From: Lepas anatifera
Lineage: Eukaryota; Arthropoda; Thecostraca; Lepadidae
DNA: 64,000 nucleotides
NCBI GenBank assembly: GCA_034440635.1
Contig: JAOTON010001678.1
Location: forward strand, 62,001 to 126,000
Reading direction: 5' to 3'
Within the stretch, counting starts at the first letter, position 1. Every line of letters begins with the position of its first letter. Of this stretch, positions 34,949 through 48,179 are shown one piece after another. The position numbers were made by a program, and so were the translations under genes. The notes below the pieces were generated by a model, which worked only from the letters and a program-made list of their open reading frames with translations, was not told where the DNA came from and searched no databases.

Positions 34949-36936
34949 ACCGTGGGAGGATCCGATCGCGGCCCCAGGTGGTTGTGGGTACGAAAAGAGG
35001 CCAGACGATGCCGGAATAAATGCATGCTGAAGGGCACTGCCCAGATACATCAGAGTCTAAGGATCTGAACTGCTTATTTTACGCTTTGTTTTGTTTTGTT
35101 CACCATCTATAACTTGTGTTGGCAGTGTCAGAGTGGTAGTACGATGCTTCCTTTTGCTTTACAGTTCATGGTCTTTTCCGAGCTTTGATACTTCCTTCGA
35201 CCTCACAATCGATATTACCTGCACTACCAAAACCGAAAACTTCCTAGCATTCTCTCATTGTAAGCCATGGTGAGCATGTGACTTTTCCCAGGTTTATCGC
35301 CTTTATTAGCCTGCTGGCCATTACCCCAGTAACTGGGACGCAGTGGAAGGAACAGAGGCGATAAAAGACTTTTCAGGAGAGGCGTGGCTCATCCTGCAAT
35401 TTTAACCTGTTAGCTGTCCTTCAGGGCTTTCCCTGTCTGCAATATCACCCAGCGTGTCAGCAAAAGACAGCAATTATCTATCCCTCTGAACAAAAAAAGC
35501 GAGTCACAGGCAAAAAACAAACAGCCGGCAGCCACTCCACCTATTGGCCACGCCCCTCCGTCGAGCGCTTGCATCGACGTTGAGCAGCGGCGTCGGTTCC
35601 GGCGGCGATTCGCTCCGCACATCCAGTCCACAGCGCCGCTATGGACCCGCGCTACACCATTAGCTGCTCGTCACCACACCGTGACCCCTCCCCTCCCCCT
35701 GAGACCCCTCCCCACCAGCAGCACCGATGCGCGCGCGTGCCGACTCAACGCGCGACGGCGCGGTTTTGCCGCCGGTGGCGACGGGGAGGGGGAGGGGACG
35801 GTGATAGCGTCGTCATACTGCGGTGCACAGCCGGGCAGCACCTCCGCTTATTTTGTATCCGTCGTTTGCTGGGGTCCCGAGGGCTCCGGACCCTCCGTAA
35901 ACGCCGGCGGCTTAATTGAGTTATTACTGAGCCGGTGGCGGGTCTACAGCCGACCGAGGGCGAGACAAAGCCGTGCCCCGCGGCGAGATCAAGCGGGGAT
36001 GCCCCGAGGCAAAGACATCAGACGCCTGTGTCGCCGCCGGGTGACTCATCCAGGCGTGAAGCTCCCAGAAAAATCACACGACGAAAACGGAGATGAGACG
36101 CCGAGATCGCTGTGAGTGGTTCGCCAAATAAGACCTGACGCGAATTTGCAAGTTTTCACAGAAACTGACTCGCACACATTCAGTCATCTCGACAGAAAAA
36201 AATCACTCGCATCGAATATTCTGCACAGCTAAGCGCTTCGTAGCTGCTTCGGTTAGGAAAGCCACCACGCTTGCTAGCCTCTGCACAGTTCACAGGTAAA
36301 CCACTCAGTACGTCGCTGCCTTGTACCGGGCAAATTGAGCCATTTATCACGCGGCGCTGTCTGAGAGGCGTCATATGGACCTGGAACCGGCGCCGTTACG
36401 ACCGCTAGTATAGTGCCTAATTATTGGGGAGGACCCCACACCTGTGTCGGGGGTGGAGGCGATTCTGCTCACCGTTTTATCGTGTGTCAGAACGAAGCCG
36501 TTTGGACACGACCATCATGGGAAATAGGCTATGCGCTAGGGGTCACGCTCATACCATTGTGGAAACAAAACTGTCGCGGCGGCCATTGAGACGCCTCTGA
36601 AATATGGTCCTGCGCTGGCGAAAGGTGTGAATAAAGTCATTAAATTTGACGTGAAACTGCGCTCTGCTACGGCCAGCAGATAGTGGCAAAATTCATGCGC
36701 CATGCCGGGGAACAATAAGGTCATTACTCAAAAATTCATTGGCACTGGGAAAGGTTATGAGGGATGTAAGTCATTCATTTATCGTTGCATTCCCACAGTG
36801 TGAATTTATGAGTAGAGCTGAAGCCCATCAGGGACAACTCTTCTGAAAATCCAGTGGAAATTGGTAGGCAAGGTGAAAAATAACCAAGCTTTTCTCAAAA
36901 TTGAATTACTCAAGCCTAAACAAAATTTCTAGAACC
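34949..36936. other. Intergenic with a GC-rich ORF region
   Basis: 35560-36115 is CpG-rich. A plus-strand frame from 35681 ends RGKDIRRLCRRRVTHPGVKL then PEKSHDENGDETPRS, directly before a consensus donor gtgagt at 36112. It could be a first exon under a CpG-rich promoter, but the peptide is low complexity and unrecognised. Confidence 0.3.
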
Positions 36937-37012
36937 CATTGGCGGACGCAGGAGGGGGGGCATTCCGGCCATGGCCCCCCAAAGCGCTGGAGGGGGCCAA
37001 ACTATCTTTTAA
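36937..37012. mobile_element. Truncated hAT-type MITE
   Basis: cattggcggacgcagg and the ccggccatggccccccaaag segment match 15144-15437 inverted, then similarity stops abruptly at aatactaag. Confidence 0.65.
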
Positions 37013-37831
37013 TACTAAGCCTTTCCAAATTATATTTTTTAATACTAAGTTAATACTAGCCTTTCCGCCCCCCCTCCTCCACTCTCCCATGCTAAATCCG
37101 AAAAAACGCTCATATTCCCGTCAAAATAAAGCCAGCCCCCTTGAGCATACATACCGTCTGAAGTTTGACATGCAAAACTCTGCACCACCCAGGCAGCCGT
37201 ACAAATGCAACGGTTAACAGCGAGTTATTTTAATGCTTAGTCACTATTCGAGGAGGGTCCAGGCGAGTCCAGCTTGCCTCTGGTCCTACAAAAGAGACCG
37301 ATGTATCCTCTTTTAGCTTTTTGTGTGGTTGTTTTCTCCCAAAATAAAGCAAGTGTTGTTTGCGATTTTACGCGGGTTGGGGCCCACCCCCAAGCCTTCG
37401 GTTACAATCTGCCTCCGGTGCAAATAGCAGCCGTGCTATTTTGCCAGCATAATCAGCAGTCATCAGAGGTGGAAAAACCCACCAATTCGCCAGCCAGGGA
37501 TAGTCACAGGCCCTGAACATTAAAACCATGAAGTGCGAGAAAAAATATACAAAACCAGAACAGTTCTGGCTGGCTAAATAAAAGAAAAGCTCCCAGTGAA
37601 GTTTAAAAACTGGCCCTGACAGGATAATCACTGTGATTAACTAGAATAGGTGACGCAGGTTAGCTGCTTCGTTTAAATTCAGGGGTGAGGTAAGAAAGAG
37701 TAACATTTGATAAAACGTATCTTAATTAATGTTTTCCCTGTGCTAATTATGCTACATAGGGCAGTCCTTACTTTCTCTTTTCGTGCTTTTAAAATTCTAA
37801 ATTCTATAACTAACCTGGAAATAACACACCA
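37013..37831. other. Intergenic, nothing recognised
   Basis: Short unsupported ORFs only. Confidence 0.5.
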
Positions 37832-38010
37832 CCGCCGTGGTGCAGTTTGTTAAGGCGCCTCGGTCCAGTGTGAGAGGTCCTTGGATCAAAGCTGACCTCT
37901 GGCAGCCTTTTCCTCGACCGCCTCCTACCCGAGATGGCAGTACGCTGGGTAGTGCCCGCCTTGACTAGGGACTTCCGCTGACCAACCAGCGCCCTTGTTA
38001 TTGGGAGCAT
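37832..38010 (+). repeat. Probable tRNA-derived SINE, family 3
   Basis: ccgccgtggtgcagtttgtt and aaggcgcctcggtcc resemble a tRNA D-arm and anticodon region, and gaggtccttggatcaaag is a weak B box. The body ends near ccttgttattggg. Single copy here. Confidence 0.5.
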
Positions 38011-38226
38011 GAGCTTGATCTGCCTTTAAACAGATCCACCGGTCCGGTGGCACCGCCCGAGGGCACGGCCTCGCCGCGTGTCACCGGAGCAGTCATGTGT
38101 TCCGCCGGGCCCGAGAAATCTGGATAGCTCCACTGCCTGGTACAGTGGGGCGCGTGACATGGAGCGTGCGGACATGACTGTCCCGCAAGGGTGCCGATAA
38201 GCGCAATCCTCGCTGCCGTGTACATA

Positions 38227-38249
38227 GTGTGTGTGTGTGTGTGTGTGTG
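38227..38249. repeat. (GT)n microsatellite
   Basis: About 11 GT units. Confidence 0.9.
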
Positions 38250-39850
38250 GTGCAAATAATGTTCCCGGGTTGGGAACGCAAAAATATAAAAAAACTAGAA
38301 ATAACACAGACAGGACTCTGCGGCTTGAATGCTTGTGAATGGATACCAATTACATATTTAGTAGTTCCACCCCTCCCCTGCCTGCTAACCTACCACAGCG
38401 CAGCGGCGGACGGCAGCGACAGCGTGCGACAGTCAAAAATTGCCGCTTGCATAAGCAACGACAGCTATTATAATACACCCCGCCTATGCCGTATTTTAAT
38501 TATTATTGTCGGGGCGTGGGCTGCAGGTAATTAGGGATTGCGGGCTGGAGTCCCGAGCGGAACACTTCTCCGTTTTACGTCAGTGCCGTTTTGCAGTGTC
38601 TGTGGCGGCGTTTAAGCAGGTGACAGAATTACACGTAGGTATGTGTGATCTTCAGTAAGCCTCATCGCGAATTCAGGAATGTTATTGCATGGTTACTTTG
38701 TATCAATATAAGTTATGTTTGTTGCATTATGTTGGCTTTCGTAATTGCTTATATTTAAAAATAAAAACGACAGCTTCCAGTGTCAGACATTAGGTTGGCG
38801 ACAGGTTTCAGGTTTTTTCCTCCCCTGACAGTTATTGGTCGCTTTCGTAGTCTCCGGTGCAATGGCACACTTCTGGCAATAATGATGGACTTATGTTTGC
38901 CCCAATTTGTGGTTGTTGCGGTAAATGGCCCATATGCACTGACAAAAACAATATAGACGTAAAACCAATGTGGTTGTGTTGTTATTTTGTATAACCTTCA
39001 AAAGCCCTCACTTTGCAGTTTTCTCAATTTGAATCCAGCCCACACTGTCTCGAACCCCATTTTAGGTAAGTATCCCTCGCTGTAAGCATCGGCAGTCGTT
39101 CTGAATTAGTCCGTCATATCCGAAAGCATAATCTCCGAAACGATACAAACTCATAGCATTAAGCACTTGAACATGCCAATTCCTTTTTTCACGCAGAGGA
39201 ATGTTCAGCGGTCGGTTGGCGGTGGTCCCCTGTCTGCGACTGTACATTAGTTGACCTCGGGTGACCTCGCCTGGAGCACGACTCGGCCCGTTGTCCGTGA
39301 CAGTATAATCCCCACAATACATTAGTCTGATTTGGAACACTGCCAGTGAGCTCTGAGTGCTGCGTCGTGGTGACGACCGGGAAAGCGCGAGAATCTGACA
39401 CAGGACTCAAGCCATTTGGATCCTATTTGAGGAGGCTGACCAAATTGTTACGGGAGATGGTATTCGCAAAAACCAGCATACCAAGAAAAGGGCACCTTTC
39501 CTGCGTTCAAGTGGCGCTGGACCTCATGGGTTGTTGCAAAACCTTACTGCAGGATCCGCATGAACTTAAATGGCCCTGTTCAAAAGATTTCGCATTAAAT
39601 CGCATGAGAACTTCCTCCCATGGCATGAGTCCACTTGTATTCTCGACTTTTTTCTCATGATCACGGTATTTCCCAACAGGCTCCGCCATGGTCTAGATTT
39701 TGCATTTATGATATGATTTGACCTTGACGACTTTGATTTAGATCAAAGACAATTGTCTATAAGTTAGAACATTATATTATACAAAAAACCAAAACGAGTG
39801 TTCTCATAATCTTCTTGCTTTTTAAGATCTCAGGGGAGGGCGAACTTTAG
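38250..39850. other. Intergenic, nothing recognised
   Basis: A CpG-rich patch at 38390-38460; no supported exon. Confidence 0.45.
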
Positions 39851-40313
39851 GACCCCCGTTCCACTGCCCGTTGATGCGAGACTCCGTTCCACTGCTCGTT
39901 GATGCCAGACTCCTCTCCCTTTCCTGTTGATGCCAGACTCTGCTCCACTGCCCGTTGATGCGAGACTCCGTTCCACTGCTCGTTGATGCCAGACTCCTCT
40001 CCCTTTCCTGTTGATGCCAGACTCTGCTCCACTGCGCGTTGATGCCAGACTCCTCTCCCTTTCCTTTTGATGCCAGACTCTGCTCCACTGCCCGTTGATG
40101 CGAGACTCCGTTCCACTGCTCGTTGATGCCAGACTCCTCTCCCTTTCCTGTTGATGCCAGACTCTGCTCCACTGCCCGTTGATGCGAGACTCCGTTCCAC
40201 TGCTCGTTGATGCCAGACTCCTCTCCCTTTCCTGTTGATGCCAGACTCTGCTCCGCTGCGCGTTGATGCCAGACCCTTCCCTTTCTTTTGATGCCAGATT
40301 GCGCTCCACTGCG
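39851..40313. repeat. 28-bp minisatellite with 84-bp higher-order unit
   Basis: Subunits such as gttgatgccagactctgctc alternate in sets of three. gatgcgagactccgttcc recurs every 84 bases, with one interval of about 141. The unit length keeps several minus-strand frames open; not genes. Confidence 0.88.
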
Positions 40314-40862
40314 AGTGTTAATTTGGACATATTAATACTGCATACCTATGTACAGCCGGCTCCACACTCATTGGTAGGTATAATTGTGAGTTGTTTTAAG
40401 AAATATCTTAAAAACAATTACACTTCTCACAAAAAGTTGCGTCTCTAGGAATGAATTTTGACAAGCTCATTAAATGTGGGCCCCTGCTAACTGGATGAGA
40501 CATCAATTTGGAAAATTATGGACAACAAACTGTTTTCGCCAATGCCGATGATTTTTTATGTATTTTCTCAATTACTTCCGACTTTTGGACACGGTGAAGT
40601 ATTCTTGCACGTCAGTTCATGCATCCAGTTAAAACGCAGCAGGTGAGGCAACAATGGTGTCGGCAGGAAACATCACTTGAGATATATTTCGCAAAAACGA
40701 CCGCGGCCCAATACCTACTAATCAGTATGGAACCGGCTGTACATACATACATACAAACAAACATCATATATGTATATCATACATCATACATACATAAATA
40801 TGTACATACATACATTCCTTGGTGAACTCCCACTTATTCAGGAAATTGCGTGCGAAAGTATT
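40314..40862. other. Intergenic with (TACA)n tract
   Basis: 40738-40816 is a tacatacat-type microsatellite; otherwise nothing. Confidence 0.6.
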
Positions 40863-41876
40863 TTAACCCTCGCCCCACCGGGGCATCGATGGCCCCCTAA
40901 GATTTTTTCGGGATAGCAGAAAAACGACGAGGCGCAGCACCACGGTTGAGGGCTCTACCTCTCACCCCATCATTTTTCCACCATCCCTGAAATTTTTTAC
41001 TTCAGGTCACCCAAGGTCAGGTCACCAGGCGAGGCCAGCCAAGGTCACCTCACTTCAACTTTTGACCTCTATAAGAGCTACATTTCTAGGTCGATTGATT
41101 TGAAACTTCCTACACTTTATGACTCCTCCAGGGTCTGCAAGATATATATCCGGGATTTTTCTATTTCGTGACCTGAGGGCAGGTCACGAGGCGACCTCTC
41201 CCATTGAAAAAGCATGGAAAAAAGCTGTCTTATGATCTAAAAGTCACAAAAACGATTGCAAATGCTCGGCTTGCTCAGAAAAGCGTTCTTGGACACCCTT
41301 TCACGGATCTCAGGGGTGATATGCTCCCTTTGACTTCTCCGAGGTCATCCAGGGGTCAAAAACAGTATTTTGACAATAAATTTTGACCTAATCGAGCCCT
41401 GAATCAAATATCATCGTGTATGTCTCGACACTGGCTTTCATGTGATATACGGCAAGGTCACTTTCTGACCTTGCGTGACCTCACGTCATATTAGATCACG
41501 AGGTGACCTCTGGAGGTCAAACCACTGGCGGGAGGTCATTACGGTCCACGTAGCGGAAAAAGGTCTGGCATTTTCATATCAAATGTACTTTACTAGATTT
41601 CAATAGCTCTAATGGCATAACAGTTATACCCAGTTTACTTAAGCATTGCATATTTGAGTGAATATAGCCTATCTTGACCTAACAGCCCCTCTGGAGGTCA
41701 AAGCATTGATCTGAGAGCTTAAAAATATGAGGTAATTTCTTATTGAATTCACTCGAGCTTCCTAATGCACTTTGCAGATTTGCGCTAACCCTCATATGTT
41801 CGGAGTTAGAGGGGGGCCATCGATGGCCCCCGGTGGGGCGAAGGTGGCGCCGGACCCCCGGTGGGGCGCGGGTTAA
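40863..41876. mobile_element. Non-autonomous piggyBac-like element, copy 2 (inverted)
   Basis: 1,014 bp between two TTAA sites, ends CCCTCGCCCCACCGGGG and its complement with CCCGCGCCCC. It is the reverse complement of 8218-9244 along its length, including the doubled ccggtggggcg block at the cgcggg end. Again dense in GGTCA/TGACC; no transposase. Confidence 0.85.
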
Positions 41877-42559
41877 TTCACTTTCTTGTTGCCTCATACT
41901 GTCTTCCAGTCAAAACGCATTCTACTGCGGCACAATACGCGTACAGATAGTGACCAATGAGTAACTATTCACAGTTTTCATTCGACATTACGCGTTATTA
42001 TCATCAGCTACGTGTGATAATTTGGAGCTGACAAATCCGACACGGGGTACTCAGGTCACCCCCACCGCAGTCTCTCCGCCTTCTCAGGAGCGCAGCGCCA
42101 GTGTACCATTACATTTAACTCCCATGACATTAATCAATTACACCAGCTACCTTTCAGAATGCCTATTGCAATCTTTCAGACATAACCATGCGAATAAATA
42201 CTGTCTAAGTAATTTGTGATCCCAATGTTGCCCCCTGAGCCTGGGTCAAGAGAAATAGCGACAGTGAGGAAGGAGAAATTAGAGCTCGGGGGCCAATCAT
42301 TCTTTTATAACGTGCTAATACTGGGAAGTCAAGACTGCAGAGTACAGAAATTTGGGGTAGTGTGGAGCAAACTCCCTCGTGAGGCATCTAGCCATTTGCA
42401 TAGCGTGATCGTAAAGTCAGCCAGAATACATTTTCAGTAACTAATGCGATGCTAAATTCGGTCGCGTAGCACCGCGAATTTAATTGCTGGCCTTCGCCAA
42501 GCCATGCTGTGTAGTCGCCAACACTGTACCTAGGTGGCTCAAGATTCTAAACCAGGCTT
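41877..42559. other. Intergenic, nothing recognised
   Basis: Short unsupported ORFs only. Confidence 0.5.
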
Positions 42560-42920
42560 TCTTAACACGTGCACTGGAGGAGGGCCTCGGAGCCCCCCCT
42601 TTCTATTTTTTCGACATGGCCGAAGAACTGCTCATAGCCGATAAACGATACCTGACCACAGTTGGAGAATTAAACGGCGCGTCAATTGGTGAAAGAATTT
42701 CGGAAATCAGTCAAATGTTTTGACTTATATGCTTTCAAATTCATACCTGCATTTTGAGACCGCCACAACCGCGCGGTCGGACCAGTTCACTTGCATTTAA
42801 GACTGAGCGGTGACGTCATAACGTCATACAAATGGGATGATATGTCAAGATCACCTCACATGAAGGTCAAGGTCAATGTCATACTAGCGCCTTCTAGGTC
42901 ATTGGTCCCTGTTCGTCCTC
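42560..42920 (+). repeat. TGACGTCA-bearing dispersed repeat, copy 1
   Basis: Contains a short frame FFDMAEELLIADKRY, then ggtgacgtcataacgtcata and aaggtcaaggtcaa. It aligns by eye with 51240-51600 and with the reverse complement of 53567-53800. Confidence 0.65.
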
Positions 42921-45900
42921 TCTTATATGCGCCGTGCATGAGGTTCCGGTGCTCCAACTCCTACACTGGGAGAAAAATTGATTCCTTTTGGATAAACTGA
43001 GTCGGTGCTGAAAGCGAGTCTGGATTCTGGTGTCAAACTCGGTTGGAATCAGGCAGAATCAGGCTCATTGTATTCCCGTCGCAGACTCAATGTAATCTCT
43101 TGGACTGGATTGAGTCTAGCACGTAGTGTTTTCTGAAGCTCATAGAATGATCACCGTAAGCTCGGGAATAAAATGTCTGATGACTGGTTTCAAATGATTC
43201 TTCGCTCGGTATAGAAAAATTACACGGCATCAATGTATTCCATCAGCAAAATCATCATGGAATCATTATATTCCAGCTCTCCACGAGACATGGTTTAGAA
43301 AAATATGCCCCCTCCACTCAACACGACAACTGAATTCGATGCAAGCCTCAAACGGAACCGCCTCTTTTGAGTCTGCATTTGGCATAAAATTAGTCTAGTA
43401 GCAAACCTGATGCTGGTAAAATTGTAGTCTGTGTGGTATACTTTGAGTCGTGCCTGGACTTTCATTGGGTTCACTAGATGTTCCTCGTTAGTCTTCGTGT
43501 TTTTTCTTAAATTGAAACTTTCTGTAAAGATGTTACTTATCGTGCTGTTGTGGCCTTGCTATTACATTAACTTTGTCTAATGATAATGAGGGTAATCCAA
43601 TTTGTTTACAGTAGTCTACATCAGCCTCAAGAAAAGATAACATAATCATAACTTTGTATTAGGACACAAACATTAAACAACCATCACGTTCACCATTTTT
43701 CGGACACACATGAAATGCCTTTAATGAACAGTCCTCTCCCATATCGCCCAGGAGCGGTCCAGGCTTACACTTCAAGCACATGCCGCTGTCGTCAGAGATA
43801 GCAGCCCTCGTTTACTTTGGATATATAGATATGATTGCAGACATGTTTGCTTCAAAGCATCCCATCATGGCTGAAAAATATCATTCTGTGCACGATATTG
43901 TACAGAATGAGACTTACCTCTGTCCAGCTATGGACGTGCGTTCAGAGGCTCCTGTGAAAATCCTTCCAATCTTTTTTAAGCGCCCCTAATCTGTGCTCAA
44001 AGTGAGCTTAAAACGATCTTTAGAACATGTTGGTGACTGTATCCAACAGTAACAGATGCTTCTCACTACTTCATCAACTTTGCATAGCAAGGGCTGTTCT
44101 GCTCGGCCAAACTTGGGGCCTTAGTGCATGTTGCCGTCATCTAGCTGACACACATGGACTCCTGGTTTTGGCCACCAGTACAATGAATGCCTGAACCTTC
44201 GCAGCCCCAGTATGCTTCTTCACTCTCGCTAGCTCTCAGCGGAGTCTGTCGGTCATCAGACTCAGCTTAAGCTTCTCCTCTTGATCCGTTATCAGCGCTA
44301 GGTCTGTCGATGTGGCTTCTCCCGTAAACCATGCCAAATGCAGCGTGGCTTCTTCAGGCCCCTCAGGTCAAAACCTGAGTTGGATCGATGTAGAAGCACG
44401 TGCCAACGTAAAGTGAAAAGGGTCAGCTATTCCCCTCCAATTTCGCTCGGATCACGACGCCAAAGCTTTGTGGCCAGCTCTGCGTGCAATGGCAGGAACA
44501 CTGAAGATGGCGCGAAACGGCGAGTAAGTTTTCTCAATCGCGGGTCGAGCACGCGCACGCAATCTCCGGATACGCTTTAACGTGGGATCAAAATACACTG
44601 GGGTTTCGAATGATTCTGCAGCTAAAGCTCCCATATTCCTCGTTATTTCTGGTGACAGAATATATTGATTCCTAGTATAAAATTAAACTTTGATGAGGAT
44701 ATTAATAGCTCTTTGAATTTCGTGGCTAGAATAGGTCGAGCACCTATGGTAAAATTATGCTTTGTGGTGTAAAAAAGATACCACTTGTAATACCATATTG
44801 GTATCATATTCAGCTTCTTCCCACCATGTTTAGAAGCTGAGAATCATTTTAAGCTGTCAAGGCCTACAAAAACACTTCCTGTGCTGGAATTATGCAGGGA
44901 AGAGGATCTAATGAGAGCAAGCATGCTCAAATGTTCCTTTAATAAGGTTTCATGGCATCATTTTATGCTCGAGCAGACCGTGATTCCGGATTAGATAGAG
45001 AACATAGGAATAAAAATTTCTCTCAGTGTGACGTAGGTCATTAAAGTGCAAGCTTCTGAACATATCCCGCGTGGCTTGTATAAATAAAGTGAAGAGCCTT
45101 ACGAAAACTACGAAACATCGATTATTCCGCAGAAGACAGATTAGGGGCAGATGACATATGAAATAAAGGCCCTGCCTCCCCTTCTCCGGTTAGCTTGCGC
45201 TCCTCCACAGTGTCCAAAACCTTACTCAACCTCAACGTAATGGCTTACGGCTGTTCTCAGCTGTTTTAGGATAGTTTTGACCCTACTGGATATCACCATG
45301 AAGGTTTTTAAAATATCTATATAGGGCTCATGAGTGTAACGTAACCCAAAATCCTTATAGCAAGCGCTCTGATCCAGGTGGGGTCCTGATCTCATTTTCA
45401 ATACGACCGAAGAGCCGTTCAGAGCAGGAGCTGTTTTTATTTTGCTATATCGAAGATATTTGTTGGGCGCGTATTGGTATACAAATTTCAAAAACTGATT
45501 GATCCTTTTTTACTTGTAGCCTTTTAATGTCAAACCTGTATAATAAGCTAATAATCTGTATAATAACCAGACCGCCATAATAGCGCGGTTCGGTGTCTTT
45601 AAGAAGAACCTTATATATCGCCGCATTGTTCTTCTTTAAATTTTGAAATCTGTCCGTTGTCTAAGCAATGAAGAACCCATCTCACAACAAAAGCCACCGG
45701 GTCCGCTCCTGGAGTAGACTGAGCAGGCGTGAGAACGGCATATCATTGGTAGCGACGTAACACTAGAGCCAAGTGAGCTGAACTGCATGCTTCTTCTCGC
45801 CTGAGCGTGCGTGCTTGTCACAATCAGTGCTGATTCCTTATGCAGTGAGCATGGCCTAGGTGTTCCGGTATTACCGGGGAACAACACAGCTGATATTTGA

Positions 45901-46018
45901 GCCAGCTCTCGAGCCATATCCATCGTCAGATGACTCCTAGGAAGACGCATGAGTATACAGGCAGCAAACCTATTGCTGCTGTTGGGTTAAAGAAAAGCCA
46001 GGCACTGTAAGTAAGAAG
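42921..46018. other. Anonymous 3-kb stretch
   Basis: cactgggagaaaaattg at 42964 resembles a transposon terminus. A 69-codon frame at 43780-43989 and others are unrecognised. Confidence 0.45.
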
Positions 46019-46503
46019 GTGCAGGTGAGAGTGAAGAAGTGGGTGAGGTCTGCGTGGGACCCCTGCGTCCTCTCTTACCCAGCTGGAGTATGCACCACCT
46101 GCAGGGCCCGGCTGTTGGAGTGCGACAGGGAGGGGACCAACATCCTGCCCAACCGCCCGGGACAGAAAAGAAAATGGGATAAGCTCCAGCTACCGAGAAT
46201 CTATGTCCCCCCGGAGTCAGCTGACTGAAATCTGTATGTGTGTATGTGATATCTGCAAAGCCTGGAGGTTCCGTATTGGAGAGTCTGGTTGCAATCCCCA
46301 AAAGTATTGTGAACCGGAAAGCTGCGCCCTCAGGTGAAGATGATAAGGAGAATAGGCAGACGAAAATGATGCAGCAGCGGTGCAGTAAGTGCCTAAAAGT
46401 GACTGAAAAAGGAGTCCCGCACCCCTGCACTGGGGCCTCCAGGAAAAGAAATCTGGTACATTTGGTCAGTGAGCAGGCAGGAGTCGGGCTAAGATTTCAG
46501 TAA
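46019..46503 (+). pseudogene. Frameshifted zinc-knuckle-like coding relic
   Basis: Three plus-strand pieces in different frames look like one broken protein. First, VRSAWDPCVLSYPAGVCTTC and a Pro/Lys-rich stretch ending RIYVPPESAD. Second, CVCDICKAWRF at about 46237-46272. Third, QQRCSKCLKVTEKGVPHPCT followed by GASRKRNLVHLV. Spaced Cys pairs with a Cys-x2-Cys...His-x-Cys ending resemble zinc-binding proteins that occur as repetitive, probably transposon-related genes in invertebrates. The family name is not known to me. Stops at 46226-46228 and the frame changes show it is not functional. Confidence 0.4.
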
Positions 46504-47189
46504 AGCTTGGATTCAGGGACTATTTTAAACACTGACTGACGTATTGACAGCATTCACTCAATACCTTTTGAGCTATGGACGTCGGTAATATCATCCCTCA
46601 TATTGATTCCCTATATAGTAGATTATTAAAATAAACATGAATGTAGGAGACCAATAAAGGAGTACAGAAGAAGTTTTAACACATACAACGTGTGATGGCG
46701 ATCGTACTTGCCGAAATGAAGATGCGTGTATCGGAAGCCGAGCCGGGGCTAGTGTTTTGCAACTCTGCAGTAGGAGCCAGAGCTACGGTAAATGCGTCCG
46801 TCTTCAAAGCCATCAATTTCAGCCGTGAAATTAAGTCTGATTAATTTCATACAAAGAGCAATAAACCCACCCATGTCTCAACAGGAATGAAGCATAAGCA
46901 CTTAATTTCTGCACCCACTGCATCCACTCGAAACTTAAGCCCATCATAGCTGATCTGCCCCATTAGTGCGCCCTTATGGTCTACCCTAGGGCGATGTCAT
47001 CCCCCTTCCCTCGCGATCACTCAGAAATGAAGACATATGACGCCCTTTTCCGTTGCGCCAGAGTGGCGGACGTGATACCTCGCAGGCATTCGTCTCGCAC
47101 ATCGAGCCGCCCCGGGCAACAGCTCGTGGGACAGCAGAAGTGGAGACAGGAACTTGCCCAGGGGGACCATCCTGTGACAAAAACAATTG
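46504..47189. other. Intergenic, nothing recognised
   Basis: Short unsupported ORFs on both strands near 47000. Confidence 0.5.
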
Positions 47190-48179
47190 TCTGCCAACAG
47201 GGGCGCAGCCAGAGCTTTGGTATGGGGCCACACCAACTTTGAGGGGCACCCCGGGGAAAAAGGACACTTTTTAACGTAACCTAAAAACTTACTATATCTT
47301 TGTTGATATCATTTTTGGGCATCTTTGGTTCCATAAAAATGCAAATAAATCATTGACAGAGAAGGAAAACTCGATTAAAATCGAAAAGGAAAACAAATAT
47401 CAACAAAATGTCATGGCAGTAGCCAAAACACCACTGTTTTGGATAGATTTAAGGCCAAATCAGCCAACTCATGCAAGTTCTTAACATCAGAGAAATCAGC
47501 GGAGCATGTGATATCTGTTACAATGTGCAGGCTAAGGCATGTTGGAGTCGAAAATTCATTTGTTGTGCCCACTGGTTTTGTCGTGACGAGTGAGTCCTGG
47601 CTGAACGCGGATTACGTTTCTTGTCTCCCACAATCGCCGTGGGACAAGGAGTGGCATAGTGTCTTTGGAAGAACACATTTTTGCTGCCGGAAAAATTTGG
47701 GAGATACCTTTTGAATGCGTTTATTGAGTTCCATATTCTCAAGGATCGGTCCCAGTTAAGAGTAAATAAAAGGTGAACAGGCCGGTGGTTTGGATGGGGA
47801 TGGTGTGACAGGGCTAAAAATTGTGAAAACTAGTTCTTCATTTAAACTAATTAGTAGAAATCCTGGTTTAGGGGAACTGTGCTCTGAGCTCAGGGGCACA
47901 TGCCTTTTTATCATCCCTTCCCAGAATCCACCAGTATGATAAGCAATTTATATAACCAGGGGTGCCTAGGTATAACAAGCCGTTTTAGAGACTCATCATT
48001 CCTCGTTAGCTCCGTTTTACAAGGGGAGTTTTCATTGTGTTCTTATTCCCCATCTATTCAAGACCAGCTCTGGGGCCCCCAAGTGTGGATCAGAGGCCTC
48101 CAGAGCAGCTTCCCCCATCCCCCCAGTTGTGCCTCCAGGGACTAGACTAGCTCAGTGACCCCGCCCCGAGATGATGATA

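Noticed and set aside
35641..36115. GC-rich ORFs as a confirmed gene start
   Set aside because: Only a good donor supports it; the peptides are low complexity in two competing frames, so it is kept as a weak candidate.
39822..40330. Minus-strand repetitive proteins of 116-166 codons
   Set aside because: Open only because the 84-bp tandem unit is a multiple of three; three overlapping frames are equally open.
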